Source of the DNA: Bacillota bacterium
GTDB lineage: Bacteria; Bacillota; Sulfobacillia; Sulfobacillales; Sulfobacillaceae
Assembly: GCA_021820485.1 (NCBI GenBank)
Contig: JAKADO010000005.1
Coordinates: 1-64,000, forward strand
Direction of reading: 5' to 3'
DNA length: 64,000 nt
Shown here in pieces: positions 57,303 through 64,000 of the stretch. Both the position numbers and the translations under genes were made by a program. Positions within the stretch are counted from its first letter, which is position 1, and each line of letters opens with the position of its first letter. The notes beneath the pieces are model-generated. The model saw only the letters and a list, made by a program, of their open reading frames with translations, was not told the origin of the DNA and did no database searches.

Positions 57303-58100
57303 ATGCGCTACTGGATGGTGTTTGACATTGAAACCGTGCCGGACGCGCAAGCGGGCCGACGGTGGCTGGACTTGTCCGCCGACCTGCCGGACGCGGAGGT
57401 GCGGCGCCGCATGCTGGAGGCGCGTCGCGAGGCGACGGGGCAATCGGACTTCCTTAAGCCGCCGTTCCATCAGGTGGCAGCCATTTCTGCCGCACTCATC
57501 GATGGAGACGGCATCATCCGGCGCCTCGGTCCGTTGGGATCGTCCCAGGATCCCGAGGCGGCGCTGTTGCGCGACTTCTTTCAAGTGGTCGAGGAGGTGC
57601 AGCCGCGGCTGGTTGGCTGGAACAGTTCGGGATTTGACATTCCTACCCTACTTTATCGTGCGATGCGGCACGGGATTCAGACCGAGGCGTTTTATCGCGT
57701 CGGCGAACCGTATCACGGGTACCGAAAGCGCTATGACGAGGAGTCGCATCTGGACCTCATGGACATCTTAAGCGGCTACGGCGCCTCAGCCCGGGTGACG
57801 CTCGACGAAATGGCCAACCTACTGGGCGTGCCCGGGAAAATGGGCGTGGACGGAAGCCAAGTGATGGATTTGTATGAGGCTGGGGAGTTGGAACGCATCC
57901 GCCATTATTGCTCGCATGACGTGCTGACCACGACCTTGGTCTTCATGCACTATGCCTATCACCGGGGATGGCTCGACGGCGAGAAGCGCCAAAGCCTATG
58001 GTCCAGCGCCAAGCGTTGGGTGCTCGAGGGGGATCCCGCGCTGTGGGGGTCGTTTAAAGCGGCTTGGGATGCGCTGGATGGTGAGCGGGGATTGGCGTGA
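57303..58100 (+). CDS. Predicted 3'-5' exonuclease (PolB-like DEDD, PF10108 type)
   Basis: A 265-residue RNase H-fold nuclease. FDIETVPD is the ExoI motif with D-x-E, LVGWNSSGFDIPTLLYRAM is ExoII, and RIRHYCSHDVLTTTLVFMHY is ExoIII with the final Asp. LDLMDILSGYGASARVTLDEMANLLGVPGK is characteristic of the predicted exonuclease family related to the proofreading domain of DNA polymerase B. It overlaps recQ by 4 bp, supporting a joint role in DNA repair. Confidence 0.87.
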   Translation: MRYWMVFDIETVPDAQAGRRWLDLSADLPDAEVRRRMLEARREATGQSDFLKPPFHQVAAISAALIDGDGIIRRLGPLGSSQDPEAALLRDFFQVVEEVQPRLVGWNSSGFDIPTLLYRAMRHGIQTEAFYRVGEPYHGYRKRYDEESHLDLMDILSGYGASARVTLDEMANLLGVPGKMGVDGSQVMDLYEAGELERIRHYCSHDVLTTTLVFMHYAYHRGWLDGEKRQSLWSSAKRWVLEGDPALWGSFKAAWDALDGERGLA

Positions 58101-60175
58101 CCGAGTGGTCCTTTACTCAAGCGGAGCACCGTGAGGTCCGGCGCATCTTGGCCGCGACGTTTGGGCTCTCAGCGCTGCGCTCCTTCCAAGCTGAGGTGGT
58201 GGTTCGGCTTTTGCGGGGTCATTCTGTCTTGGCGGTGGTGTCGACCGGCGCGGGGAAATCGTTATGCTATCAGCTGCCCAGCGTCTATTGGGATCGCCCG
58301 GTACTGGTCATTTCGCCGCTGGTGGCGCTAATGCATCACCAGGCCGAGCGGATGGCCGCCCTGGGCGTGCCGTCGGCAGCGCTCACCGGACAATTGGATG
58401 GGGACACGCAACGGGACATCTTGCGGGCATGGATGGAGGGTTCGCTGCGCTTGTTGTACGTGGCGCCGGAGCGACTCTCCGATGTACGGCTGGGACAAGC
58501 CCTGAAGGAGCGGATGCCGGCGCTTTTGGTGGTGGACGAGGCCCATTGCATTTCCGAATGGGGTTATGACTTTCGCCCCGAGTACCGGCGCATCCGGACT
58601 TTTCGCGAAGCGGTGGGCAATCCCCCGTTGCTGGCGTTGACGGCAACCGCGACAGAACGGGTTAAGGCCGACATTCGCTGGCATCTGACCACCGATCGGG
58701 AACCGTTTGACTTGGTCGAAGGCCCCGTCGACCGGCCCAATCTATTTTTATCGGTCGAGATGACGCAAAGTCCCAAGGACAGGGAGCGCCGCGTGGCGGA
58801 CCTGGCACGTCGGGCGGCAGGCGGTGTCATTGTCTATAGTGGCAGCCGACTCTCCGCCGAACGGTGGGCGCGGGTGCTGAGTCAAGCGCTCGATGAGCCG
58901 GTGCGCGCCTATCATGCTGGCCTCGCGCCGGGCTTGCGGCGCACGATTGAGCGGGATTTTGTGGAGGGAGCCATTCGCGTTGTCGCATCGACAACGGCCT
59001 TTGGCATGGGCATCGACCGGGGCGACATCCGCACAGTCATCCATGTGGATGTCCCCGATTCACTGGATGCGTACTATCAGGAAATTGGCCGCGCGGGGCG
59101 CGATGGCGAGCCGGCCGAGGCGCGCATGGTCATTCAGCCCATGGACATCTACCGGCGGGAACGCTGGATCCGTGATGAGCGCCCAGACCGCGACTGGGTC
59201 CGGGAAATTTGGGCTCGGGCGGCTGGACAGCCTTTGAATCGTCCGGTGCTGTGGGAGCTCGAGGATGACGATACCAGCACACCGGTGCTGCTGTCGGTGC
59301 TCGAGGATATGGGGGTGCTGGAACTCAAGAGTGCGCCCGGCGGCATCCGGGTCACGCGGGTGGAATCCGTCGACCCGCACGTTGACGCATTGCTGCACCG
59401 ACTCGAGCAGTTTTGGGAGCGTCGGCGCACGTTGTTTCAGCACATGGTGGATTACATTGAGACCGATCAGTGTCGGCGATCGATGGTGCTAAGATATTAT
59501 GGGCAATCGGCTTCGCCGCACGAGCGTTGCTGCGACCAATGCGAGAGCGGCGGGCGCGCCACAGTGGGGCCTCGTGGCGATGCCAGCCTTGTCGACCGGC
59601 TGCGCGCCTGGCGGACGCAGGAGGCACTGGCCATGGGGGTCGAGCCCTACATCGTCCTCAATGACCGCGACCTTATGGGGATTGCCGTGAAGAGGCCGCA
59701 AACCCGTGAGGCCTTGGCCCAGTGCCAAGGCATGGGGCCCAAGCGGCTCAAGAAATACGGGGAGGCCATCTTGGCGTTGGTAGGAGACGGAGAGCCGGCA
59801 TCCGCAGGCGACGAACCGCTGGATCAGGGGGCTCCGCGGGATCGGGCGGTCTGGCTGTTCAAGGCCGGGGTTCCTTGGGAACGGATTTTGATCGAGGTGG
59901 GCCGCAGTGAGAGTACGGTGCGCGGATACTTTGTGGATTGGCTCAAAACCGCGCCGCAAGCCGAATGGCTCCACTATCTGGCGCATTGGTTCACGGATGC
60001 GGAATATCGGATGATGGCCGACACCATGGACAGGCTTCAGACGGATCGGCTCCGCCCTCTGTATGACGCCCTTCAAGGCCGTTTTCGGTTCGACCAATGG
60101 GATGTGGCGCGCGCCGTCCATAGCCGACGCCGGGCGGAACTGGTATCAGGGGGAGCGCCCCACCAAGGCGGCTAG
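58097..60175 (+). CDS. recQ: ATP-dependent DNA helicase RecQ
   Basis: A 692-residue 3'-5' superfamily 2 helicase. Motif 0 is FGLSALRSFQAEVV, Walker A is STGAGKSLCYQLP, motif II is VVDEAHCISEWGYDFRPEY, motif III LALTATATERV, motif V ASTTAFGMGIDRGDIRTVIH and motif VI QEIGRAGRDG. The zinc domain is CRRSM ... CCDQC. An HRDC-like domain follows (ALAQCQGMGPKRLKKYGEAIL) and then a helix-turn-helix-like tail (WERILIEVGRSESTVRGYFVDWL). GTG start in an overlap with the exonuclease gene; the 3' end overlaps the convergent ytpB-like gene by 30 bp. Confidence 0.95.
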   Translation: MTEWSFTQAEHREVRRILAATFGLSALRSFQAEVVVRLLRGHSVLAVVSTGAGKSLCYQLPSVYWDRPVLVISPLVALMHHQAERMAALGVPSAALTGQLDGDTQRDILRAWMEGSLRLLYVAPERLSDVRLGQALKERMPALLVVDEAHCISEWGYDFRPEYRRIRTFREAVGNPPLLALTATATERVKADIRWHLTTDREPFDLVEGPVDRPNLFLSVEMTQSPKDRERRVADLARRAAGGVIVYSGSRLSAERWARVLSQALDEPVRAYHAGLAPGLRRTIERDFVEGAIRVVASTTAFGMGIDRGDIRTVIHVDVPDSLDAYYQEIGRAGRDGEPAEARMVIQPMDIYRRERWIRDERPDRDWVREIWARAAGQPLNRPVLWELEDDDTSTPVLLSVLEDMGVLELKSAPGGIRVTRVESVDPHVDALLHRLEQFWERRRTLFQHMVDYIETDQCRRSMVLRYYGQSASPHERCCDQCESGGRATVGPRGDASLVDRLRAWRTQEALAMGVEPYIVLNDRDLMGIAVKRPQTREALAQCQGMGPKRLKKYGEAILALVGDGEPASAGDEPLDQGAPRDRAVWLFKAGVPWERILIEVGRSESTVRGYFVDWLKTAPQAEWLHYLAHWFTDAEYRMMADTMDRLQTDRLRPLYDALQGRFRFDQWDVARAVHSRRRAELVSGGAPHQGG

Positions 60176-61192
60176 GTAGATGCCAAGGCTGACCGACCCG
60201 CCTGACGCGAGGAGGCGGCAAGTGGGGGCGGTGAGGTGCTTGCGCACCTTTTGATCAGATAGATAGAAACCCAAGAGTCCCTTGGTGACATATTGGTGAA
60301 AGGCTCGGTCGGGGAGAGCCGAAGCCCCTTTCAGGCACTGGCGGTAGATGTGGCGGATGCGCATCGCGGCTTCCTGGGGCGAATCATAGTAGCTGACGAA
60401 ATTGAGATCCCCGCCTGCCAGATCTTCTTCTTGGTCCACATAATAGTCAAGCAGGATGTGCAGCGCTCCAATCCACGGAAAGTACAAGGCGGCGACCTCT
60501 TGCACCCGGGCCGGATTCGGCTTGGGGTGGGACGCCACATTCAGGAGCGCGAAGAGACCCAACGTGGAGCCGGTTGCCGCCGCGAATTCCCACCAAGCCA
60601 ATCCGGTGTCGCGAGGGCAATGCGCCTCCCACCAGCGGGTCAACTTTGGCACCCGCTCTTCCACCGGTCCGTGCTTATAGACCTGAAGATCCACATACAG
60701 GGAGACTAAGCGCCGCATGTGGTCCGCCACGGCATCGTATCCGGGAAAGGTTCGCAAGGCCTCTCGCGACTGCGTCACCAGGAAGGCGGCATAGCCCCCG
60801 TCCCCTTGATGGGGATGGAGGGCATAATAGTCGGCCGGGCGGGCGGAGAGCGTCACGGCATCCACGAGGGATTGATGCAAGAGGCGCAAGTTGTCGGGAT
60901 CTTGTGAAGGTCCGCGGTCGGTTACCGTGTCGAGGTAATCGCATAGTGTTTGGTAGGGCAGCAGGAACTCCAAGAGCCGGCCTTCCGCATCGCGGGATGG
61001 ACCGCCAAACACGCCTCCTCCTTCACAATGAAACTGCTTGGTTTCCAGAGAGGAGAGCGCCTGACTGCGAAGATCCGGATGCGGGATGGCTTCAGCACGA
61101 GCCTTCAACGGGGCAAGTCCGCGAATGACGTCGGGCCGCACATGGCGGAAATATTCCTGGCCCCATCGCCACGATCGAATCCAATCCTGCAT
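60146..61192 (-). CDS. ytpB: YtpB-like sesquarterpene synthase (DUF2600)
   Basis: A 348-residue all-helical protein matching the DUF2600 family. B. subtilis YtpB makes tetraprenyl-beta-curcumene in spores. LLPYQTLCDYLDTVTDRG gives the DYLD aspartate-rich motif, HPHQGDGGYAAFLV and VYKHG follow, and LLDYYVDQEEDLAGGDLNFVSYY holds the second metal motif. ATG 61192 (AGGGGGGCGACAGCC upstream) is preferred to 61216. Products would be C35 or similar terpenes for membrane stabilisation. Confidence 0.88.
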   Translation of the reverse strand: MQDWIRSWRWGQEYFRHVRPDVIRGLAPLKARAEAIPHPDLRSQALSSLETKQFHCEGGGVFGGPSRDAEGRLLEFLLPYQTLCDYLDTVTDRGPSQDPDNLRLLHQSLVDAVTLSARPADYYALHPHQGDGGYAAFLVTQSREALRTFPGYDAVADHMRRLVSLYVDLQVYKHGPVEERVPKLTRWWEAHCPRDTGLAWWEFAAATGSTLGLFALLNVASHPKPNPARVQEVAALYFPWIGALHILLDYYVDQEEDLAGGDLNFVSYYDSPQEAAMRIRHIYRQCLKGASALPDRAFHQYVTKGLLGFYLSDQKVRKHLTAPTCRLLASGGSVSLGIYLAALVGRSP

Positions 61193-61294
61193 GGCTGTCG
61201 CCCCCCTGATCTCCATTCCATCATACCTCGCAACGAGTCGCTTAAGTGTGCCGTTGTCCTGTTTCCACTTATGCGATGGCCGAGAGAAAACAGA

Positions 61295-61320
61295 ACCGGG
61301 CAGCGCGGCGGCTGCCCGGT
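61295..61320 (-). terminator. Terminator of the tricorn gene
   Basis: ACCGGGCAGC/GCTGCCCGGT, ten pairs, loop of six, followed on the minus strand by TTCTGTTTTCTCTC. Confidence 0.8.
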
Positions 61321-61328
61321 ATCCGGGA

Positions 61329-64000
61329 CTAGCGTTGGGGCAACGGCGGTGCCGACCGCTCCGGCCGGTTCGAGAAGTCGGGCTTCAACGGCACGAAGTC
61401 CGTGAGGATTTTCTCTGCTTCCACGATGGCGCGGTCGAGTTGTTCGTCAATTCCGCGCGCCATGCCCTGCGGAGTTTCCTCCACCACGATGTCGGGGTCG
61501 GTGCCGTAGTTTTCGACGTTCAGGCCCACATCCTTGAACCAGAAGGCGTCTTCCGGCTGGCTCGTGGCTCCCCAGTCCACCAAGGCGTAGCGGGGATCGA
61601 TGCCAATGACGCCGCCCCAAGTGCGGGTGCCAATCAACGGCCCTAAGTTCATCAGCTTAAACGAGTGGCTGAAGATGTCTCCGTCCGAGCCGGCATGTTC
61701 GTTGGTCAGTGCCACCAGCGCACCGGTGGGACTTTCGTAGGGATATGGCTGGATATGGCCGTGACGGGTGCGGGCAAAGGCAATCCGCTTTCTGCCCAGC
61801 ATTTCGAGCAAGAGTGGTGAAACAATGCCGCCGCCGTTGTAGCGCACGTCGACAATCAAGCCTTCACGCTCGTACTCGGCGAGGTAGCCGCGGTGGAATT
61901 CCGCGAAACCGGCGCTGCCCATGTTGGGCACGTGAACATATCCCACGCGGCCGTTGGTCTTCTTGTGGACGTAGGCGCGATTCTGCTCGACCCATTCGCG
62001 GTAGCGGGCCGGCACTTCGCTGCGAATAGGTTTCACGGTGACCGTTCGCGCTTCACCGCCCGGCGACATGACGGTGACGCTCACTTCTTGGCGCGCGTAG
62101 TCAATGAGTCGCGCGCCCGGCGGCAAATCCGGCCCCAGCGGCTGTCCATTGATGGCGGTGATGATGTCGCCAACCTGTATATTGGCGCCCGGGGTGAGAA
62201 GCGGGGAGGTGCGCGCGGGATCCCAACTGTCGCCGTGGATTAGCGCCGTCACCTCGTAGCCCGCCTGCTCAGCATGCCAACGGTAGCGTGCCCCGAGGAA
62301 TCCAACCCGGTGCTGCGGCTCCTCGCGATATTGTCCTCCGAACTCATAGGCGTGCGAGGAACCGAGTTCGCCCTGCATTTCCCAGATTAAGTCGGACAAT
62401 TCGCCTCGCGTGGTGACGCGCGGCACCAATCGGCGATAGCGGTCGTAGATGGCATCCCACGGCACGCCGGCCATGTCGGGAATCCAGAACATTTCACGCA
62501 TCCAGCGCCAAGCTTCGCGCTGCATCTGGTACCACTCGGCCAATTGGTCGACGGTCACGTGAATGCGGCCGAGGTCGACAATGCCGCTCTGACGCCCCGG
62601 TTTGTCCTCCTTGGTGTCGACCTTGTCCCCGGATTTGATGACCCGCAGTTGGGAACGAATCCGTATGGCCAGGGTCTTTCGGTCTTGGGAAAGGGAAAAG
62701 CTGGTAGTCCGGTCGGACACAGTCTCTTCCTTCAAGTCCTTAAGGTCATACCGAATAAGCTCAGCCTTGGCGGCCGGCGGCCCCGCCGCCAATCCGTCCT
62801 GGTCGTCACCGGCGGGCTCAGTCTTGGTCCAGAGCACGTGGCCTGCAATTGCGGCGATGTCGTGGTAAATCGCCTCGCCGACCGGGAATGCCAGCACGCG
62901 GTCTTGGATGCCCTCCAAATCAATGACAACCGTCTTGCTGTCGGTGTCGTCCTCATTGGGTGCTTTCTCGTCGCTGCTGTGCGGCACCAAGGGCCGTGGC
63001 TCAGGTATGAAGGGCGAGCGCGTGTCCTTGGCCAACGGGATGAGGCACGGGATTTCGCCCTTCGGAAAGCTCAAGTCGAATTTCATGTTGTCCCAAACTG
63101 GTTTATAGACCCGTCGGGAGAGGAAATAGAGATACTTGCCGTCCGGGTCGAACACGGGCCGCCGGTCTGTCAGCACCGGGTGGGTGATTTGATGCGAGGC
63201 CTTTCCAGCCAGCTCGTAGAGATGGATGGCGGAGGTCAATTGGGCGGGCAGCGCATAGGCGATCCAGCGGCCATCCGGCGACCAGTCAAACCCAGCAATC
63301 CGTCCGTAGGGCGTGGAAGCAATCTGGGTGGGCTCGAACGTTTTCAGGTCCAACAGCCAGAGTTCTTGGCGCTCGTTGGTGAGTGCCGCAAATTGCCCAT
63401 CCGGGGATGCCTTGAGTTCGGTCACAATGCCAAAATCCGTGGGAATGCGTGTGACCGCTTCGGGCACTTGGTCCATGCGGTGAATTTCCAGGTGGTCCTC
63501 GCCGCCCTCGTCGGACACGGTGAGAATGCTCGCGTCGTCAATATAGAGGCTCAAGCGGTAGCGCACGCCTTGCGGGGTTCCCAAAGGCTGCACGGGACCC
63601 TCGAACGGCGCCATTTGAAAGAGTTTTCCACGGCTTGTCACTAAAAGGTCGTCTCCGTGGGGGGAGAGCGCGTATTCGGCCCAGAATTCCTTGGCTTCCA
63701 CGTGCTTGACTTGACGCTGCGTGCGCTGCGTGTGGAATTCGACTGCGATCTTCTGATCGGTCGCGGTCTCCACGTCATAGCAGTATAAGTCGCCGCCGGC
63801 GTGATAGACAATGTGGCGCCCATCGGTGGTGGCGTTGCGGACGTAATACTCCTCATGATGGGTGTGCCGCTGGATATGGCTGCCGTCCGGCAGCATGGAG
63901 TAAAGGTTGGCGTGCCCCTCATGGTCAGACACAAAATAGATGCGGGACCCAATCCACAGGGGGGTCACGACGTTGCCATCTTCCATCGCGAACTTGGTGA
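61329..64000 (-). CDS. Tricorn protease homologue (S41), 5' end cut by window edge
   Basis: A large cytosolic serine protease that trims peptides released by other proteases. About 890 residues are visible and the frame is open at the right edge. Thermoplasma tricorn has about 1070, so roughly 180 are missing. The N-terminal part is a WD-like/beta-propeller region (LWIGSRIYFVSDHEGHANLYSM; FDWSPDGRWIAYALP). The C-terminal half has GELGSSHAYEFGG (Ser and His), a PDZ domain (GDIITAINGQPLGPD), VDVRYNGGG, GSDGDIFSHSF with the nucleophile Ser, and DIVVEETPQG with the catalytic Glu. All four catalytic residues are present. Followed by a clear terminator. Confidence 0.93.
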   Translation of the reverse strand, partial: TKFAMEDGNVVTPLWIGSRIYFVSDHEGHANLYSMLPDGSHIQRHTHHEEYYVRNATTDGRHIVYHAGGDLYCYDVETATDQKIAVEFHTQRTQRQVKHVEAKEFWAEYALSPHGDDLLVTSRGKLFQMAPFEGPVQPLGTPQGVRYRLSLYIDDASILTVSDEGGEDHLEIHRMDQVPEAVTRIPTDFGIVTELKASPDGQFAALTNERQELWLLDLKTFEPTQIASTPYGRIAGFDWSPDGRWIAYALPAQLTSAIHLYELAGKASHQITHPVLTDRRPVFDPDGKYLYFLSRRVYKPVWDNMKFDLSFPKGEIPCLIPLAKDTRSPFIPEPRPLVPHSSDEKAPNEDDTDSKTVVIDLEGIQDRVLAFPVGEAIYHDIAAIAGHVLWTKTEPAGDDQDGLAAGPPAAKAELIRYDLKDLKEETVSDRTTSFSLSQDRKTLAIRIRSQLRVIKSGDKVDTKEDKPGRQSGIVDLGRIHVTVDQLAEWYQMQREAWRWMREMFWIPDMAGVPWDAIYDRYRRLVPRVTTRGELSDLIWEMQGELGSSHAYEFGGQYREEPQHRVGFLGARYRWHAEQAGYEVTALIHGDSWDPARTSPLLTPGANIQVGDIITAINGQPLGPDLPPGARLIDYARQEVSVTVMSPGGEARTVTVKPIRSEVPARYREWVEQNRAYVHKKTNGRVGYVHVPNMGSAGFAEFHRGYLAEYEREGLIVDVRYNGGGIVSPLLLEMLGRKRIAFARTRHGHIQPYPYESPTGALVALTNEHAGSDGDIFSHSFKLMNLGPLIGTRTWGGVIGIDPRYALVDWGATSQPEDAFWFKDVGLNVENYGTDPDIVVEETPQGMARGIDEQLDRAIVEAEKILTDFVPLKPDFSNRPERSAPPLPQR

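Noticed and set aside
62544-63644. 366-codon plus-strand frame inside the tricorn gene
   Set aside because: Antisense shadow; the tricorn frame has all catalytic motifs.
1-64000. CRISPR array, prophage or complete insertion sequence
   Set aside because: I saw no regularly spaced repeats, no phage structural genes and no intact transposase.

Overview
The window reads as chromosomal DNA of a moderately high-GC Firmicute, most likely an acidophilic, spore-forming, Sulfobacillus-like organism. This is inference from gene content, not from any search. The evidence is strong AGGAGG ribosome binding sites, a CwlD-like spore-type amidase, a YtpB/DUF2600 terpene synthase, a YtxH-like protein, a secreted glutamic (G1) acid peptidase, a tricorn protease, and frequent GTG/TTG starts. 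Genes are dense, with many ATGA/GTGA overlaps and three tail-to-tail overlaps.

Layout. 0-10.5 kb: end of proline dehydrogenase, a MarR regulator, small metabolic genes, rplM-rpsI with a clear promoter and leader hairpin, an XRE-TPR regulator, a CCA-adding-type enzyme, a cell wall amidase, arginase and an M20 amidohydrolase. 10.6-13.8 kb: a Fur-family regulator translationally coupled to an ArsC/Spx-like gene with an in-frame TGA at its catalytic cysteine position, facing moeA-mobB-mobA. 13.8-22.2 kb: HAD and SirB1-like proteins, an encapsulin with a ferritin-like cargo, NUDIX, LigB-type dioxygenase, DUF948/YtxH and GT4/GtrA genes. 22.2-29 kb: an accessory stretch with several decayed or frameshifted genes. 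29-40 kb: transporters, a TetR-MMPL divergent pair, methyltransferases and an SCP2-SCP2-ADH-ALDH operon. 40-42.5 kb: a secreted G1 protease, a 45-residue exported peptide and an XRE-TPR regulator, with the same dyad upstream of regulator and protease. 42.5-48 kb: a methyltransferase, a globin-type GGDEF protein, a broken nucleotidyltransferase, glpD and an FAD oxidase. 48-54 kb: an acetate-type transporter and a formate dehydrogenase operon. 54-64 kb: a trans-sulfuration enzyme, J-protein, ALDH, exonuclease, recQ, ytpB-like and tricorn genes.

The most interesting signals are as follows. (1) The formate dehydrogenase catalytic subunit carries an in-frame TGA exactly at the selenocysteine position, followed by a SECIS hairpin with a GGUCU loop. 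The enzyme is also split and permuted: its N-terminal Fe-S module is a separate gene at the end of the operon. (2) A second candidate selenoprotein of the ArsC/Spx type is coupled to a Fur-family regulator. (3) A candidate RRNPP-type peptide quorum-sensing locus appears linked by a shared operator to a secreted acid protease. (4) An encapsulin operon has an unusual 280-residue tandem ferritin-like cargo ending in a TVGS-type loading peptide.

Functional links: the molybdenum cofactor genes (moeA, mobA, mobB) could supply the formate dehydrogenase. Both Sec candidates would need selA/B/C/D, none of which I see here.
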